Below, one piece after another: positions 9,164-17,617 of a stretch of DNA of 63,466 bases (positions are counted from its first letter, which is position 1; each line of letters opens with the position of its first letter). The notes below the pieces were generated by a model, which had not been told where the DNA came from, searched no databases, and saw only the letters and a list, made by a program, of their open reading frames with translations. This DNA is from CAYTLW01 sp964438735. Its GTDB lineage: Bacteria > Myxococcota_A > UBA9042. Made by a program: the position numbers and the translations under genes. The stretch covers positions 1-63,466 of the forward strand of contig CAYTLW010000034.1 in NCBI GenBank assembly GCA_964438735.1, in the 5' to 3' direction.

Positions 9164-9192
9164 TTGAGGCGGAGAAGTTCTCCGATTACGAC
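9164..9192 (+). promoter_or_regulatory. Candidate promoter with a palindrome in the spacer, upstream of the chemosensory operon
   Basis: TTGAGG (9164-9169) and TACGAC (9187-9192) are 17 bases apart. The spacer is almost filled by a perfect 15-base palindrome, CGGAGAAGTTCTCCG (9170-9184, single central base). A palindrome between the two promoter boxes is a common operator position. The first gene begins about 90 bases downstream. The match of the -10 box is weak, so the promoter part is tentative; the palindrome itself is certain. Confidence 0.35.
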
Positions 9193-9281
9193 GGATCTGG
9201 GGCTACGCGGTTGGCGCTACGATGAGCCGCCGTGTACCTTCGCCGACGACCTGCGCTGCGCGTCGCCGCCAGAGAGGCCCG

Positions 9282-9671
9282 ATGCGCCACTTCGTCCAAT
9301 ATGTCAGTTGCATCGGCGAACGCCTGCTGCGTCTGGAAGATATCGTCGAGGTCCTGCCCATGCTGACGCTGGATCGCCTGGGCCAGGAGGGCGGCGCGCT
9401 GTTCGCCGGCTTGCTGCACTACCGCGGCGATGCAGTCCCCGTATTCAGCCTGACCGCGAACGCACCCATGCCCGGCCCGGAGGGGTACATCCTGGTCACC
9501 CGCGTGCACGGCCGGAAGGCCGGGCTCCTGGCCCATGACGTGGTCGGCGTGGTGTCCCTGGACGAGTCCGCCTGCACGGAGATGCCGGGCGGCGGCGGCC
9601 ATCGCATCGCCGGTGCCCACGTCGATGGTCGATTCCTGCGCATCGTACGGCCGGAGACGACGTGCAAATGA
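9282..9671 (+). CDS. CheW-like coupling protein (short)
   Basis: A 129-residue CheW-fold protein that should link the receptor to CheA. Features typical of the fold are visible: RLLRLEDIVEVLPM at the front, a GLLHYRGDAVPVFSL strand pair (compare the family GxxxxRGxxxPVxDL), and LLAHDVVGVVSLDE. The start is the ATG at 9282, 7 bases after AGAGAGG. An upstream ATG at 9222 would add an Arg-rich tail without family resemblance. It is the first gene of the chemosensory operon and overlaps cheR by ATGA. It is shorter and more divergent than the second CheW at 11034, so the two may bind different partners. Confidence 0.82.
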   Translation: MRHFVQYVSCIGERLLRLEDIVEVLPMLTLDRLGQEGGALFAGLLHYRGDAVPVFSLTANAPMPGPEGYILVTRVHGRKAGLLAHDVVGVVSLDESACTEMPGGGGHRIAGAHVDGRFLRIVRPETTCK

Positions 9672-11044
9672 GCCGGCCCGGAACCTGGGATGAGGACTCG
9701 GTGCGCCAGTGGCTCGGCGCGAGGTATGGCCTCGCCGGCGACCGCGTCTCTCTCGGCTGGCTGCCCGGGTTGTTGGAGGGTTTCGCCCAAGACGAGCCCG
9801 ATCCGCTGCGCCTGGAGCAGGCCATCGTCGCCTCTGCCAGCGTGCCCGAGTCCATGTTCCTGCGCCACGGACACCACTTCGAGTGGTTGACCGAGCGCTG
9901 GCTGCCGGCGCTGGAGGCCCAGGGCCGGGATCTCGCGGCCCAACCGGTGACGGCGCTGTCGGCACCGTGCGCATCCGGCGAGGAGGCCTACAGTCTGGCG
10001 GCCGTCCTACGGCGCGTCACCGAGGCGAAGGGCGCCCCGCCATCTCGCGTGCACGGTTATGATGTCAGCGTCGCTTGCCTCGAAGTCGCGCAACGGGGGG
10101 TCTACTCGCACTGGGCCCTGCGCGGCGTCGCGTTGCACGACAACCGGGACTGGCTGCACGTGGACGGCCGGCGGGTGCGCGTGGACCAGCCGCTGAAGTC
10201 GAGCGTGACCTTCCGCAGGCACAACCTGATGGAGGCGCTGCCCGATCGCGATGCGGACGTGATCTTCTGCCGCAACATGTTGATCTACTTCCACACGGAG
10301 GCGATCGAGCGAGTCTGGCGCAACCTGCTGGGGGCGCTGCGGCCAGGCGGCGTGGTGATCCTGGCGCCCGGCGACCCGGAACCGTCCCGCGAGCTGGGTC
10401 TGCAGTCGTACTGGGACGGTCGGGTTCGCTTCCATGGCCGCGTGGGAGAGCTGGATCGGCTGGCCGGATACCTGGGCGTGCGATCGGCTGCGCCGCCTGC
10501 GCGTGTGCCCGTAGCAGCGCGCGCGCCGAAAAGACGTGTCTCGGGACGCGGACCGGCGAGCCGAGGCCTCGGTCGCACGCCGAAGTCGGTGGCGAGGACA
10601 GAACCCGGTCCGCGCCGGCGCACACAGTCTCCGTCGGCCACCTCACGCGAGCCGAACGTGGAGGTCGTGGCCCGATTCGTCGCCGCGCGCGGCCTCGCTC
10701 ACGCCGGCAGCCTGCAGCAAGCACATGTACTGCTGGGGCAGGTGACGTCGGACGCCCCGCAGTATGTGCCCGGCCTGGTCATGGGCGCCCTGGTGGCAGG
10801 TGACCTCGGGGAGACATCAACGGCGCTCGATTGCGCCCGAAGGGCCGCATTCCTGGCCCCGGATGCGCCCTACGTTCTGTTCGTATTGGCCGACGCGCTG
10901 CAGCGTGCCGGGCATGGGCAACGGGCCGAAGGCAGGTACCGCTGGGTGCGGGAGTTGCTGGCCAACCTCCCCGCCGACGCGGAGCTGGCCCATTCCGGCG
11001 AATTGACAGTCGCCCAGCTCCAGGGGGTGCTCGATGGCCGATGA
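9668..11044 (+). CDS. cheR: CheR methyltransferase with C-terminal TPR-like extension
   Basis: This enzyme should transfer methyl groups from S-adenosylmethionine to glutamates of the chemoreceptor. The SAM-binding signature SAPCASGEEAYSLAAVL (compare SxxCSTGEEPYS) and IFCRNMLIYF are intact. Residues about 1-275 form the CheR domain. A basic, Pro/Arg-rich linker follows (about 280-325), then a helical region with TPR-like spacing (about 340-430, e.g. ALDCARRAAFLAPDAPYVLFVLADALQ). TPR extensions on CheR are known to control partner binding in Frz- and Wsp-like pathways. The start is the ATG overlapping the cheW stop (ATGA). The 3' end overlaps the second cheW by 11 bases. Confidence 0.93.
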   Translation: MSRPGTWDEDSVRQWLGARYGLAGDRVSLGWLPGLLEGFAQDEPDPLRLEQAIVASASVPESMFLRHGHHFEWLTERWLPALEAQGRDLAAQPVTALSAPCASGEEAYSLAAVLRRVTEAKGAPPSRVHGYDVSVACLEVAQRGVYSHWALRGVALHDNRDWLHVDGRRVRVDQPLKSSVTFRRHNLMEALPDRDADVIFCRNMLIYFHTEAIERVWRNLLGALRPGGVVILAPGDPEPSRELGLQSYWDGRVRFHGRVGELDRLAGYLGVRSAAPPARVPVAARAPKRRVSGRGPASRGLGRTPKSVARTEPGPRRRTQSPSATSREPNVEVVARFVAARGLAHAGSLQQAHVLLGQVTSDAPQYVPGLVMGALVAGDLGETSTALDCARRAAFLAPDAPYVLFVLADALQRAGHGQRAEGRYRWVRELLANLPADAELAHSGELTVAQLQGVLDGR

Positions 11045-11633
11045 CCGGCCCGCGAAGCAGGGACTGGACTGGGAGGCACTGAAAGCCCGCCTGGAGGCCG
11101 CCACCGCGCGTATCGACGACGACTTCCTGGCGGCCGATTCGGCGGCGTTGCTCACCAGCCGCGCTCAGCGCTACGCCAGGCCGCTCGAGCACGCGGATAC
11201 CTCGCAGGAGGAGGCGGTGGTGTTCGCGCGCGGGGGCATCCGCTATGCGGCCATGGTCGCAGACCTGGCGGAGATCCGGCCGATCGACAGCCTGACGCCG
11301 ATCCCGGGTATCGCGGCCACGATCGTCGGTGTCCTGAACGTGCGTGGGCGCATGGTCGCCACGCACGACCTGTCCGCAGTACGGGGCGAGGCCGTGCCGG
11401 TTGCGGAGCAAAGCTGGGCCCTGGTCGCCGGAGGTGGTCTGGAGGACATGGCGCTGCTGGCCGATGAGATCGAGGCCATCACCAACGTGCCCGCGGATTC
11501 ACTGCGTCCGCCCCCCATGAACCTGGCCCTGCCACGACATTGTTACGCCGGCGTCACCAGCGACGGCTGCATCGTACTGAAGGTGGCCGGACTGGCCGCC
11601 ACCCCTTCCTTCTTCCAAGCCCGAGAGGCATGA
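11034..11633 (+). CDS. cheW: CheW coupling protein
   Basis: A 199-residue CheW protein that should scaffold the receptor and CheA. The first about 60 residues are a helical extension. The CheW domain follows (about 62-190) with VVFARGGIRYAAMVADLAEI, then ATIVGVLNVRGRMVATHDL, the classical segment around the conserved RG, and then ALLADEIEAI. The gene begins inside the end of cheR, so the two are translationally coupled, and it ends 3 bases before the receptor gene. It is the second CheW-type protein of the operon and the more canonical one. Confidence 0.9.
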   Translation: MADDRPAKQGLDWEALKARLEAATARIDDDFLAADSAALLTSRAQRYARPLEHADTSQEEAVVFARGGIRYAAMVADLAEIRPIDSLTPIPGIAATIVGVLNVRGRMVATHDLSAVRGEAVPVAEQSWALVAGGGLEDMALLADEIEAITNVPADSLRPPPMNLALPRHCYAGVTSDGCIVLKVAGLAATPSFFQAREA

Positions 11634-11636
11634 CCC

Positions 11637-13022
11637 ATGAATCAGAACGAACGCTACGACATCGAGCAGCGCAAGGCCTTCTTCGGCATCGACGAGAAAG
11701 ATGGCGCCAATATGCGGCAGATGAAGCCGCTGGTGGAGCAGCAGTTGGGTGGCATCCTGGAGGGCTTCTACAGCCACCTGCGTGACCACCCCGAGACGGC
11801 TCGCCTGCTCCAGAGCGACGGCCATGTCAGCCGCCTCAAAGACGTGCAGAAGCGCTACTTCATCGAGATGACAGACGGTGTCTATGACACCGACTACATG
11901 GACAAGCGCCTGGTCATCGGCCGCGTGCACGAGCGCATCGGCCTGGAACCGCAGTGGTATATCGGCGCTTACGCGCTCTACCTCAATCGCGTCGTGAACG
12001 GCATCTTCGACGAGTTCGGCGACAACCCGGAGAAGATCGCTGCCCTGGTCCACAGCATCGTCAAGATCGTCTTCCTGGACATGGGTTTTGCCGTCGACAC
12101 CTACATCGACGCCATGGTGGGCCACGAGAAGGAGTTGAAGACGACCTTCATCGACGCGCTGACCTCCTTCTCCGCCGAGCTCGCCGAGTCCACCTCCGGG
12201 ATTGTGGCGGCGTCGACCGAGTTGAGCGCCTCGGCGGCGCAGCAGGCGGCGATGGTCAGCGAGGTGACGGCGACCATCAGCGAGGTGAAGGAGACGTCGC
12301 GCCAGAGTCTGGACACGGCCAATTCGGTGATCGGCACGTCCACAGATGCCCTGCAGGCGTCGGAGACCGGCACGGCGGCGGTGGAGGAGGCGCTGCAATC
12401 GATGCATGCCATCCAGGGCCAGGTGGAGACCATCGCCGAGAAGATCCTCAACCTGAGCGAGCAGACCCAGCGGATCGGCGAGATCATCGGTTCCGTTGGC
12501 GAGATCGCTGGCCAGAGCAAGCTGCTGGCGTTGAACGCGGCCATCGAGGCCGCCCGAGCCGGCGAACACGGTCGTGGCTTCTCGGTCGTAGCGGGCGAGA
12601 TTCGATCCCTGGCCGAGCAGAGCCGACAGGCCACGCAGCAGGTGGGCCGCATCCTGGGCGAGATCCAGAAGGCGACCAATACCGCCGTCATCGCGACGGA
12701 GGAGGGCAGCAAGCGGGTCGACGGCGGCGTCGAGCTGGCCAATCGTGCCGGCGACGACATCCACACCCTGGCCGACGCGATCCGAGAGGCGGCAGACGCC
12801 GCGCGCCTGATCGCCTCCACCACACAGCAGCAGAGCGCCGGTGTGGAGCAGGTGGCGGAGGCGATGTTGGGCATCAACGAGTCGACAAATCAGACCGCCG
12901 CCGGACTCAAACAGACCGAACTCTCCGCCGTGCAGCTGGCGCGCACCGCCGAGCGCATGAATGGTCTGATCGAACAGTTCTCCAAACCCGATGAGCGCGA
13001 GGTCACGTTCCGCCTGGCCTGA
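11637..13022 (+). CDS. Globin-coupled soluble methyl-accepting chemotaxis protein (HemAT-like oxygen sensor)
   Basis: The 461-residue receptor has an N-terminal globin-coupled sensor domain (about 1-170). The predicted proximal haem ligand is His98 in GRVHERIGLEPQWYIGAY, and aromatic residues such as Phe44/Tyr45 would line the distal pocket, as in HemAT. Residues about 200-461 form the MCP signalling coiled coil. The hairpin tip at about 285-330 reads GQSKLLALNAAIEAARAGEHG and GFSVVAGEIRSLAEQS. There is no membrane helix, so it senses inside the cytoplasm. In relatives O2 (or CO/NO) binding to haem alters CheA activity. It sits between cheW and cheA and is the only receptor in the cluster, so oxygen or redox is the likely input of the whole pathway. 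Confidence 0.94.
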   Translation: MNQNERYDIEQRKAFFGIDEKDGANMRQMKPLVEQQLGGILEGFYSHLRDHPETARLLQSDGHVSRLKDVQKRYFIEMTDGVYDTDYMDKRLVIGRVHERIGLEPQWYIGAYALYLNRVVNGIFDEFGDNPEKIAALVHSIVKIVFLDMGFAVDTYIDAMVGHEKELKTTFIDALTSFSAELAESTSGIVAASTELSASAAQQAAMVSEVTATISEVKETSRQSLDTANSVIGTSTDALQASETGTAAVEEALQSMHAIQGQVETIAEKILNLSEQTQRIGEIIGSVGEIAGQSKLLALNAAIEAARAGEHGRGFSVVAGEIRSLAEQSRQATQQVGRILGEIQKATNTAVIATEEGSKRVDGGVELANRAGDDIHTLADAIREAADAARLIASTTQQQSAGVEQVAEAMLGINESTNQTAAGLKQTELSAVQLARTAERMNGLIEQFSKPDEREVTFRLA

Positions 13023-13045
13023 GCTGGCATTCGGAGACACGGTCG

Positions 13046-15403
13046 ATGGTCGACGATATGCAAAAGATGCTGCTGGACGCCTACGCCGAGGAGAGCGTGG
13101 AGCTCGTCGGTCGTATCAGCGCCCACGTGGTCGCCATGGAGCACGCCGACGAAGCGGAGTTCAAGACTCATCTGACTGGACTGCGTCGCGATCTGCACAC
13201 ACTCAAGGGCGCCTCGTCCGCGGTCGGACTGGATGACGCCGCCGTCGTCTGCCACCGCATGGAGGACGCGCTGGCCCCGGTCACCGGCCCCGCCGACCTC
13301 AGGCCACCTGTGCTGCATGGGCTCATCGCCGGCCAGCACTACCTGGAGCGGGTCAGCGACGGCGAACACGACATGGACGCCGCAGAGACCCTGTCGGCGC
13401 TGGACCACGCCAGCGGGACCGACGAGGCCCCAAAGGCGGATGCAGCAGCGGACCTCGACGAGGCTCCCGCAAGCCCGGCCGCGGTCTCCGAGCCGCTGCC
13501 TACCCCGCCGGCCGCACCCGACGAGCCACGGCCGACCCCGCCCGCCCCCGAGCTGGTCGAGGTCGGCTTCCCCGCCATCGGCCGCACCACGTTGCCGCTG
13601 CCGGTCGCCAAGGCCACCAGCCGAGAAGAGGAGACCGCCACTCCCCGCCGGACGGACGAGACCATGCGGGTGCCCTCATCGCGCGTCGACTCCCTGCGCG
13701 CGGCGGTGGGCGACCTGATCGTGGCCCACCTGCAAGACCCGGAAAACGTGACCATGCTGGCCGACGTCTTCGAGCGCCTCGGCGACCTGCAGGCGGAATG
13801 GTCGCCGTTGCGTGGGGCGCTACGCGCCTCCACCAGGTACATGCCACGGCGTGAGGCGGCCCGCATGGAGCGGCGCGTCATCGAGTTTGGCGCCGCGCTG
13901 CAGGAGGAGCAGTCCAGGGTCTTCGGTCTCCTCGGTCGCGTGCGCCAGCAAGCCCGGCTGATCGGCCAGGTGAGCGACGAGCTGGACGTGGGCCTGCGCC
14001 GCTTGAGCATGACACCGGTGCAGCCCTGGTTGACGACCTTCGGCGCGGCGGTCCGCGACGCGGCCAGGGCGACCGGCCGCAAGGTGCGTCTGGCGGTTGC
14101 CGCCAGCGACATCGAGGTCGGGCGCGCGGTGATGGAGCAGCTGCGCGAACCCCTGCTCCACCTGTTGCGCAACGCCGTGGCCCACGGAATCGAGCCGCCG
14201 GAGGAGCGACTTCTCGCCGGCAAGGGCGAGGTCGGCACCATCAACTGCAGCGCGTCCCGAATCGGCATGGAGGTGGAGATCGTCGTTCAGGATGATGGCG
14301 CCGGCATCGACCGCGAGGCGGTCGGCCGCAAGGCCGTGACCATGGGACTGGTGAAGCCCGGCACCGTACTCGACGATGACAAGGTGCTGGACCTGATCTG
14401 TGGCGCCGGACTGAGCACAACCGCCAGCGTCGGCGGCGTGGCCGGGCGCGGCGTGGGCATGGACGTGGTGCTGAGCAGTATCGACGCCATCGGCGGCCGC
14501 CTGGCCATGCGCACCGAAAGCGGTCTCGGCACACGATTCGAGATCCGCGTGCCGACCACACTCGCCGCGGCCCTGGGCGTCGTCATCCGGGTTGGCCGCT
14601 TCGAGCTCGGCATCCCTGCTCGAGCGGTGGAGCGCGTGCTCGCGATCGGCGAGGAAGAGGTGAGCACCCTGGGGCGTGCGGACGTGCTGATGATCGACGG
14701 CAGCCCGGTGGCATTACACGCCTTGTCTTCGTTGATCTCGGCGGACGCGCCGCAGCCGGATTACGCCGGCGGCAAGCGCCAGGTGGTGGTCCTTCGGCAC
14801 GGACGGGAACGACTGGCGATCACCGTCGACGACATCATCGGCGATACGCGCATGGTGGTGCGCCCCCTGGGCGCGCAGTTCGCAGGTATCGGGCGCTTCG
14901 CGGGCTGCGCCCTGCGACCGGACGGAAGCGTCCTGCCGGTGCTCGAGTCCGATGAACTATTCGACCGCGCCCGCGGCACCACCGGACGTGTAGTGGCCGA
15001 GGCAGACGCCGATGAGGAAGATGATCCCAATCGCGTGCGCACCGTGCTCGTGGTCGATGACTCGCTGACCACCCGGACGCTGGAACGCAACGTTCTCGCC
15101 GGCGCCGGGTACCGCGTCGTGGTGGCCAGCGACGGCGTCGAGGGACTCGACATGCTCCAGGCCGAAGACGGCGTGGATCTGATCGTCAGCGACATCGACA
15201 TGCCGAACATGGACGGCTACGAGATGTGCCGCCAGGTCCGTGCGGGACCCTACAGCGACGTGCCCATCCTGGTGGTCACCTCGCGTGGTAGCTTGTCCGA
15301 GAAGCAGAAGGGGCTGGACGCGGGTGCAGACGGCTACGTGATCAAAGGGGAGTTCGAACAAGGTCGATTCCTCAACCACGTCCGTCGATTGCTCGATCCT
15401 TAG
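13046..15403 (+). CDS. cheA: CheA histidine kinase with C-terminal receiver domain
   Basis: The 785-residue hybrid kinase has an Hpt domain with phosphorylatable His51 in LHTLKGASSAVG, a long Pro/Ala-rich linker (about 125-200) in place of an obvious P2 domain, a helical dimerisation region (about 210-330), an HATPase domain with LLRNAVAHGIEPPEER, DDGAGID and GRGVGMDVV, a CheW-like P5 domain (about 510-640) and a receiver (about 665-785) with VVDDS, SDIDMPNMDG and a late VIKGE Lys. This is the FrzE-type layout, in which the attached receiver can accept or buffer phosphate. No free CheY is encoded nearby, so output may flow through this receiver, CheB and the receiver-kinase at 16472. Confidence 0.95.
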   Translation: MVDDMQKMLLDAYAEESVELVGRISAHVVAMEHADEAEFKTHLTGLRRDLHTLKGASSAVGLDDAAVVCHRMEDALAPVTGPADLRPPVLHGLIAGQHYLERVSDGEHDMDAAETLSALDHASGTDEAPKADAAADLDEAPASPAAVSEPLPTPPAAPDEPRPTPPAPELVEVGFPAIGRTTLPLPVAKATSREEETATPRRTDETMRVPSSRVDSLRAAVGDLIVAHLQDPENVTMLADVFERLGDLQAEWSPLRGALRASTRYMPRREAARMERRVIEFGAALQEEQSRVFGLLGRVRQQARLIGQVSDELDVGLRRLSMTPVQPWLTTFGAAVRDAARATGRKVRLAVAASDIEVGRAVMEQLREPLLHLLRNAVAHGIEPPEERLLAGKGEVGTINCSASRIGMEVEIVVQDDGAGIDREAVGRKAVTMGLVKPGTVLDDDKVLDLICGAGLSTTASVGGVAGRGVGMDVVLSSIDAIGGRLAMRTESGLGTRFEIRVPTTLAAALGVVIRVGRFELGIPARAVERVLAIGEEEVSTLGRADVLMIDGSPVALHALSSLISADAPQPDYAGGKRQVVVLRHGRERLAITVDDIIGDTRMVVRPLGAQFAGIGRFAGCALRPDGSVLPVLESDELFDRARGTTGRVVAEADADEEDDPNRVRTVLVVDDSLTTRTLERNVLAGAGYRVVVASDGVEGLDMLQAEDGVDLIVSDIDMPNMDGYEMCRQVRAGPYSDVPILVVTSRGSLSEKQKGLDAGADGYVIKGEFEQGRFLNHVRRLLDP

Positions 15404-15414
15404 GAGGCACCCTC

Positions 15415-16479
15415 GTGCGCGTGCAGATCGTCGAGGACAGCAAGGTCGTGCAGACCTACCTGGTCTCCGTACTCGGTTCGGAGCCCGGGGTGGAGATCAT
15501 CGGTCCCATCGACAATGGCGTCGACGCGGTCAAAGTCGCCCTGCGCGAGCGCCCGGACATCATCCTGATGGACCTGGGGCTGCCGAGGATGGGCGGCCTC
15601 GAAGCCATCGAGCACATCATGGCCGAGCGGCCATGCCCGATTCTGGTGCTCAGCGCGCTGGTGACAGATGACAACTGCAAGGTCACCTTCGACGCGCTCC
15701 GGCTGGGCGCCGTCGACGTGATGCGCAAGCCTGGCGGCATGAGCCCCCAGGATGTGGCCGGCTTCCGTGAACGCCTCCTGCGTCGCTTGAAGCTGCTGGC
15801 CAGGGTGCGCGTCATCCGCCGTCGCAGGAAAGTCACGCCGCCGCCGCAACAGACCGAGCAACGGCCGATTCCGCTCGACAAAGAGGGGGAGACAGTCCTG
15901 CTCATCGGCGCGTCGACCGGCGGCCCTGCCGTGCTGTACGACCTGCTGTCGCGCATCCCGGCGCCTTGCCAATGGCCGATAGTCATCGCCCAGCACATCC
16001 TGCCTGGATTCGACCACCGCATGGCTACCTGGCTGCGCGAGTCTGGCCATGATGTTCGCATCGCCGTAGCTGGAGATCGACCTCGCCCTGGCCAGGTCCT
16101 GGTTGCGCCATCAGACTCGCATACCGCATGGAGCCGGGGCGGCAGCCTGCAGACGCTGGCGGTGGCCAAGGATGCCCTGTCGCCGAGTGTGGACCGCTTG
16201 TTCAGCTCTGCCGCCGACGTCCTGGGAGGGCGGGTGATCGCCGTTCTGTTGACCGGAATGGGCGATGATGGCGCCGAAGGAATGCTCGAGCTTCGTCAGC
16301 AAGGTGCCATCACCATCGCCCAGCGCGCGGATACGTGCATCGTCAACGGCATGCCGGGCGCTGCGGTCGCCCTCGGCGCCGCCGAGCACATACTGGCGCC
16401 GGCCGATATCGCAGCCTGGTTGAGAGGCACTCTCCAGGCCACGGCTGGAGGCAGGAACGACGGAGGGAGCCATGGATGA
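15415..16479 (+). CDS. cheB: CheB protein-glutamate methylesterase/deamidase
   Basis: A 354-residue response regulator enzyme that removes methyl groups from the receptor and so opposes CheR. The receiver has Asp8 and the phosphoacceptor Asp53 (ILMDLGLPRMGG). The linker is rich in Arg and Gln. The esterase domain has the nucleophile Ser in GASTGGPAVL, the His in IAQHILPGF and the Asp in LLTGMGDDGAEGM. The GTG start is chosen because an AGGAGG ribosome binding site ends 7 bases upstream, right after the cheA stop. The gene overlaps the next one by 8 bases. CheR plus CheB imply that the soluble globin receptor adapts by methylation. Confidence 0.95.
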   Translation: MRVQIVEDSKVVQTYLVSVLGSEPGVEIIGPIDNGVDAVKVALRERPDIILMDLGLPRMGGLEAIEHIMAERPCPILVLSALVTDDNCKVTFDALRLGAVDVMRKPGGMSPQDVAGFRERLLRRLKLLARVRVIRRRRKVTPPPQQTEQRPIPLDKEGETVLLIGASTGGPAVLYDLLSRIPAPCQWPIVIAQHILPGFDHRMATWLRESGHDVRIAVAGDRPRPGQVLVAPSDSHTAWSRGGSLQTLAVAKDALSPSVDRLFSSAADVLGGRVIAVLLTGMGDDGAEGMLELRQQGAITIAQRADTCIVNGMPGAAVALGAAEHILAPADIAAWLRGTLQATAGGRNDGGSHG

Positions 16480-17605
16480 TGCATCCGCGCTACGGCGGGT
16501 ACTCGTGGTCGAGGACAGCCGGACGCAGGCCATGGCGCTGGAGATGAACCTGCGCCGCAATGGCCTGGGCACCCTGGTCGCAGGCACGCTCGAGGAAGCG
16601 TTGATTGCCCTGGAGGGCGAGGAGTTCGACCTGGTCGTGCTGGACCTCGGTTTGCCAGACGTCGAGAGCCTCGAGGGGCTGCACGCCATCAAGGCTGCCG
16701 TTCCGGATACGGCGGTGGTCATCCTGACCGCGCGGGACGACGAGACGCTGGCCGTCGAGGCGCTGCAGCACGGCGCCCAGGACTACCTGGTCAAGGGCCG
16801 CGTCGGCCAGTTGATGATGCGCACGCTGAGCTTCGCCCACGAGCGCAACCAGGTGCGCGCTGCGCTGGACTCCATGGCGCGAGAGTTGCGCACGAAGAAC
16901 GAGGAGTTGGAACAGCTCAACCTGACCAAGGATCGCTTCCTGGGCATGGCGGCGCACGACCTTCGCAACCCGTTGACGGTCATCATGGGCATGAGCCAGC
17001 TGCTATCGCACCAGGTCGGCAATGGAGACCCTTCGACGGTGACCAAGTTCGCCGGCCGGATCCACAAGTCGAGCGAGTTCATGCTGTCGCTGGTCAATGA
17101 CCTGTTGGACATCTCGACCATCGAATCGGGTCGCCTTGTGCTGGAACGCGAGACGATCGACCTGTGTGAATTCATCGCCGAGAGCGTCGACCTGAACGCT
17201 CGGATCGCGGTGCAGAAAGAGATCGACATCGAGCTGCGGTCGGAGGAAGGGCCGCTGCTGCTGCGCGCCGACCGCACACGCCTGGAGCAGGTCCTGAACA
17301 ATCTGCTCAGCAACGCGGTGAAATATTCGGCGCGGGGATCTTGCGTCACGGTGCACGTGGAACGCGGCGTGGACGGGCCCGAGATCTCGGTCATCGACCG
17401 AGGTCAGGGCATCCCGGAAGAGGAGCAGGAGGGGCTGTTCCACGCCTTCCAGAAAACCAGCGTCCGCGCCACCGAGGGCGAAAAGAGCGTCGGCCTCGGG
17501 CTGGCCATCGTGCGCAAGATCATCGACGCGCATCGCGGCACGATCGCCGTACAGAGTCGCGTCGGCGAGGGCACGACCTTCAAGATCATGTTGCCGTGGA
17601 GCTGA
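16472..17605 (+). CDS. Receiver-histidine kinase hybrid
   Basis: A 377-residue protein with an N-terminal receiver (phosphoacceptor Asp58 in VVLDLGLPD, Lys in YLVKGR), a short coiled coil, a HisKA domain with His162 in MAAHDLRNPLTV, and an HATPase domain with the N box NNLLSNAVKYSA, the G1 box DRGQGIPEE and GLGLAIVRKI. No sensor or membrane segment is present. It is translationally coupled to cheB (8-base overlap, GGAGGGA ribosome binding site) and closes the operon. A kinase whose only input domain is a receiver is best read as the output of CheA: phosphorylation of Asp58 would tune its own kinase activity towards an unlinked regulator. That flow is inference. Confidence 0.92.
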   Translation: MDDASALRRVLVVEDSRTQAMALEMNLRRNGLGTLVAGTLEEALIALEGEEFDLVVLDLGLPDVESLEGLHAIKAAVPDTAVVILTARDDETLAVEALQHGAQDYLVKGRVGQLMMRTLSFAHERNQVRAALDSMARELRTKNEELEQLNLTKDRFLGMAAHDLRNPLTVIMGMSQLLSHQVGNGDPSTVTKFAGRIHKSSEFMLSLVNDLLDISTIESGRLVLERETIDLCEFIAESVDLNARIAVQKEIDIELRSEEGPLLLRADRTRLEQVLNNLLSNAVKYSARGSCVTVHVERGVDGPEISVIDRGQGIPEEEQEGLFHAFQKTSVRATEGEKSVGLGLAIVRKIIDAHRGTIAVQSRVGEGTTFKIMLPWS

Positions 17606-17617
17606 CCTTGTCGGCGA

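Noticed and set aside
11499..13040. A 513-codon minus-strand frame opposite the globin receptor
   Set aside because: Leu/Gly/His/Asp-rich shadow of the receptor coiled coil; no family pattern.
9282..17605. Classification as a flagellar chemotaxis operon
   Set aside because: No flagellar, motor or free CheY gene is found next to it. The hybrid CheA and the terminal kinase point to another output.
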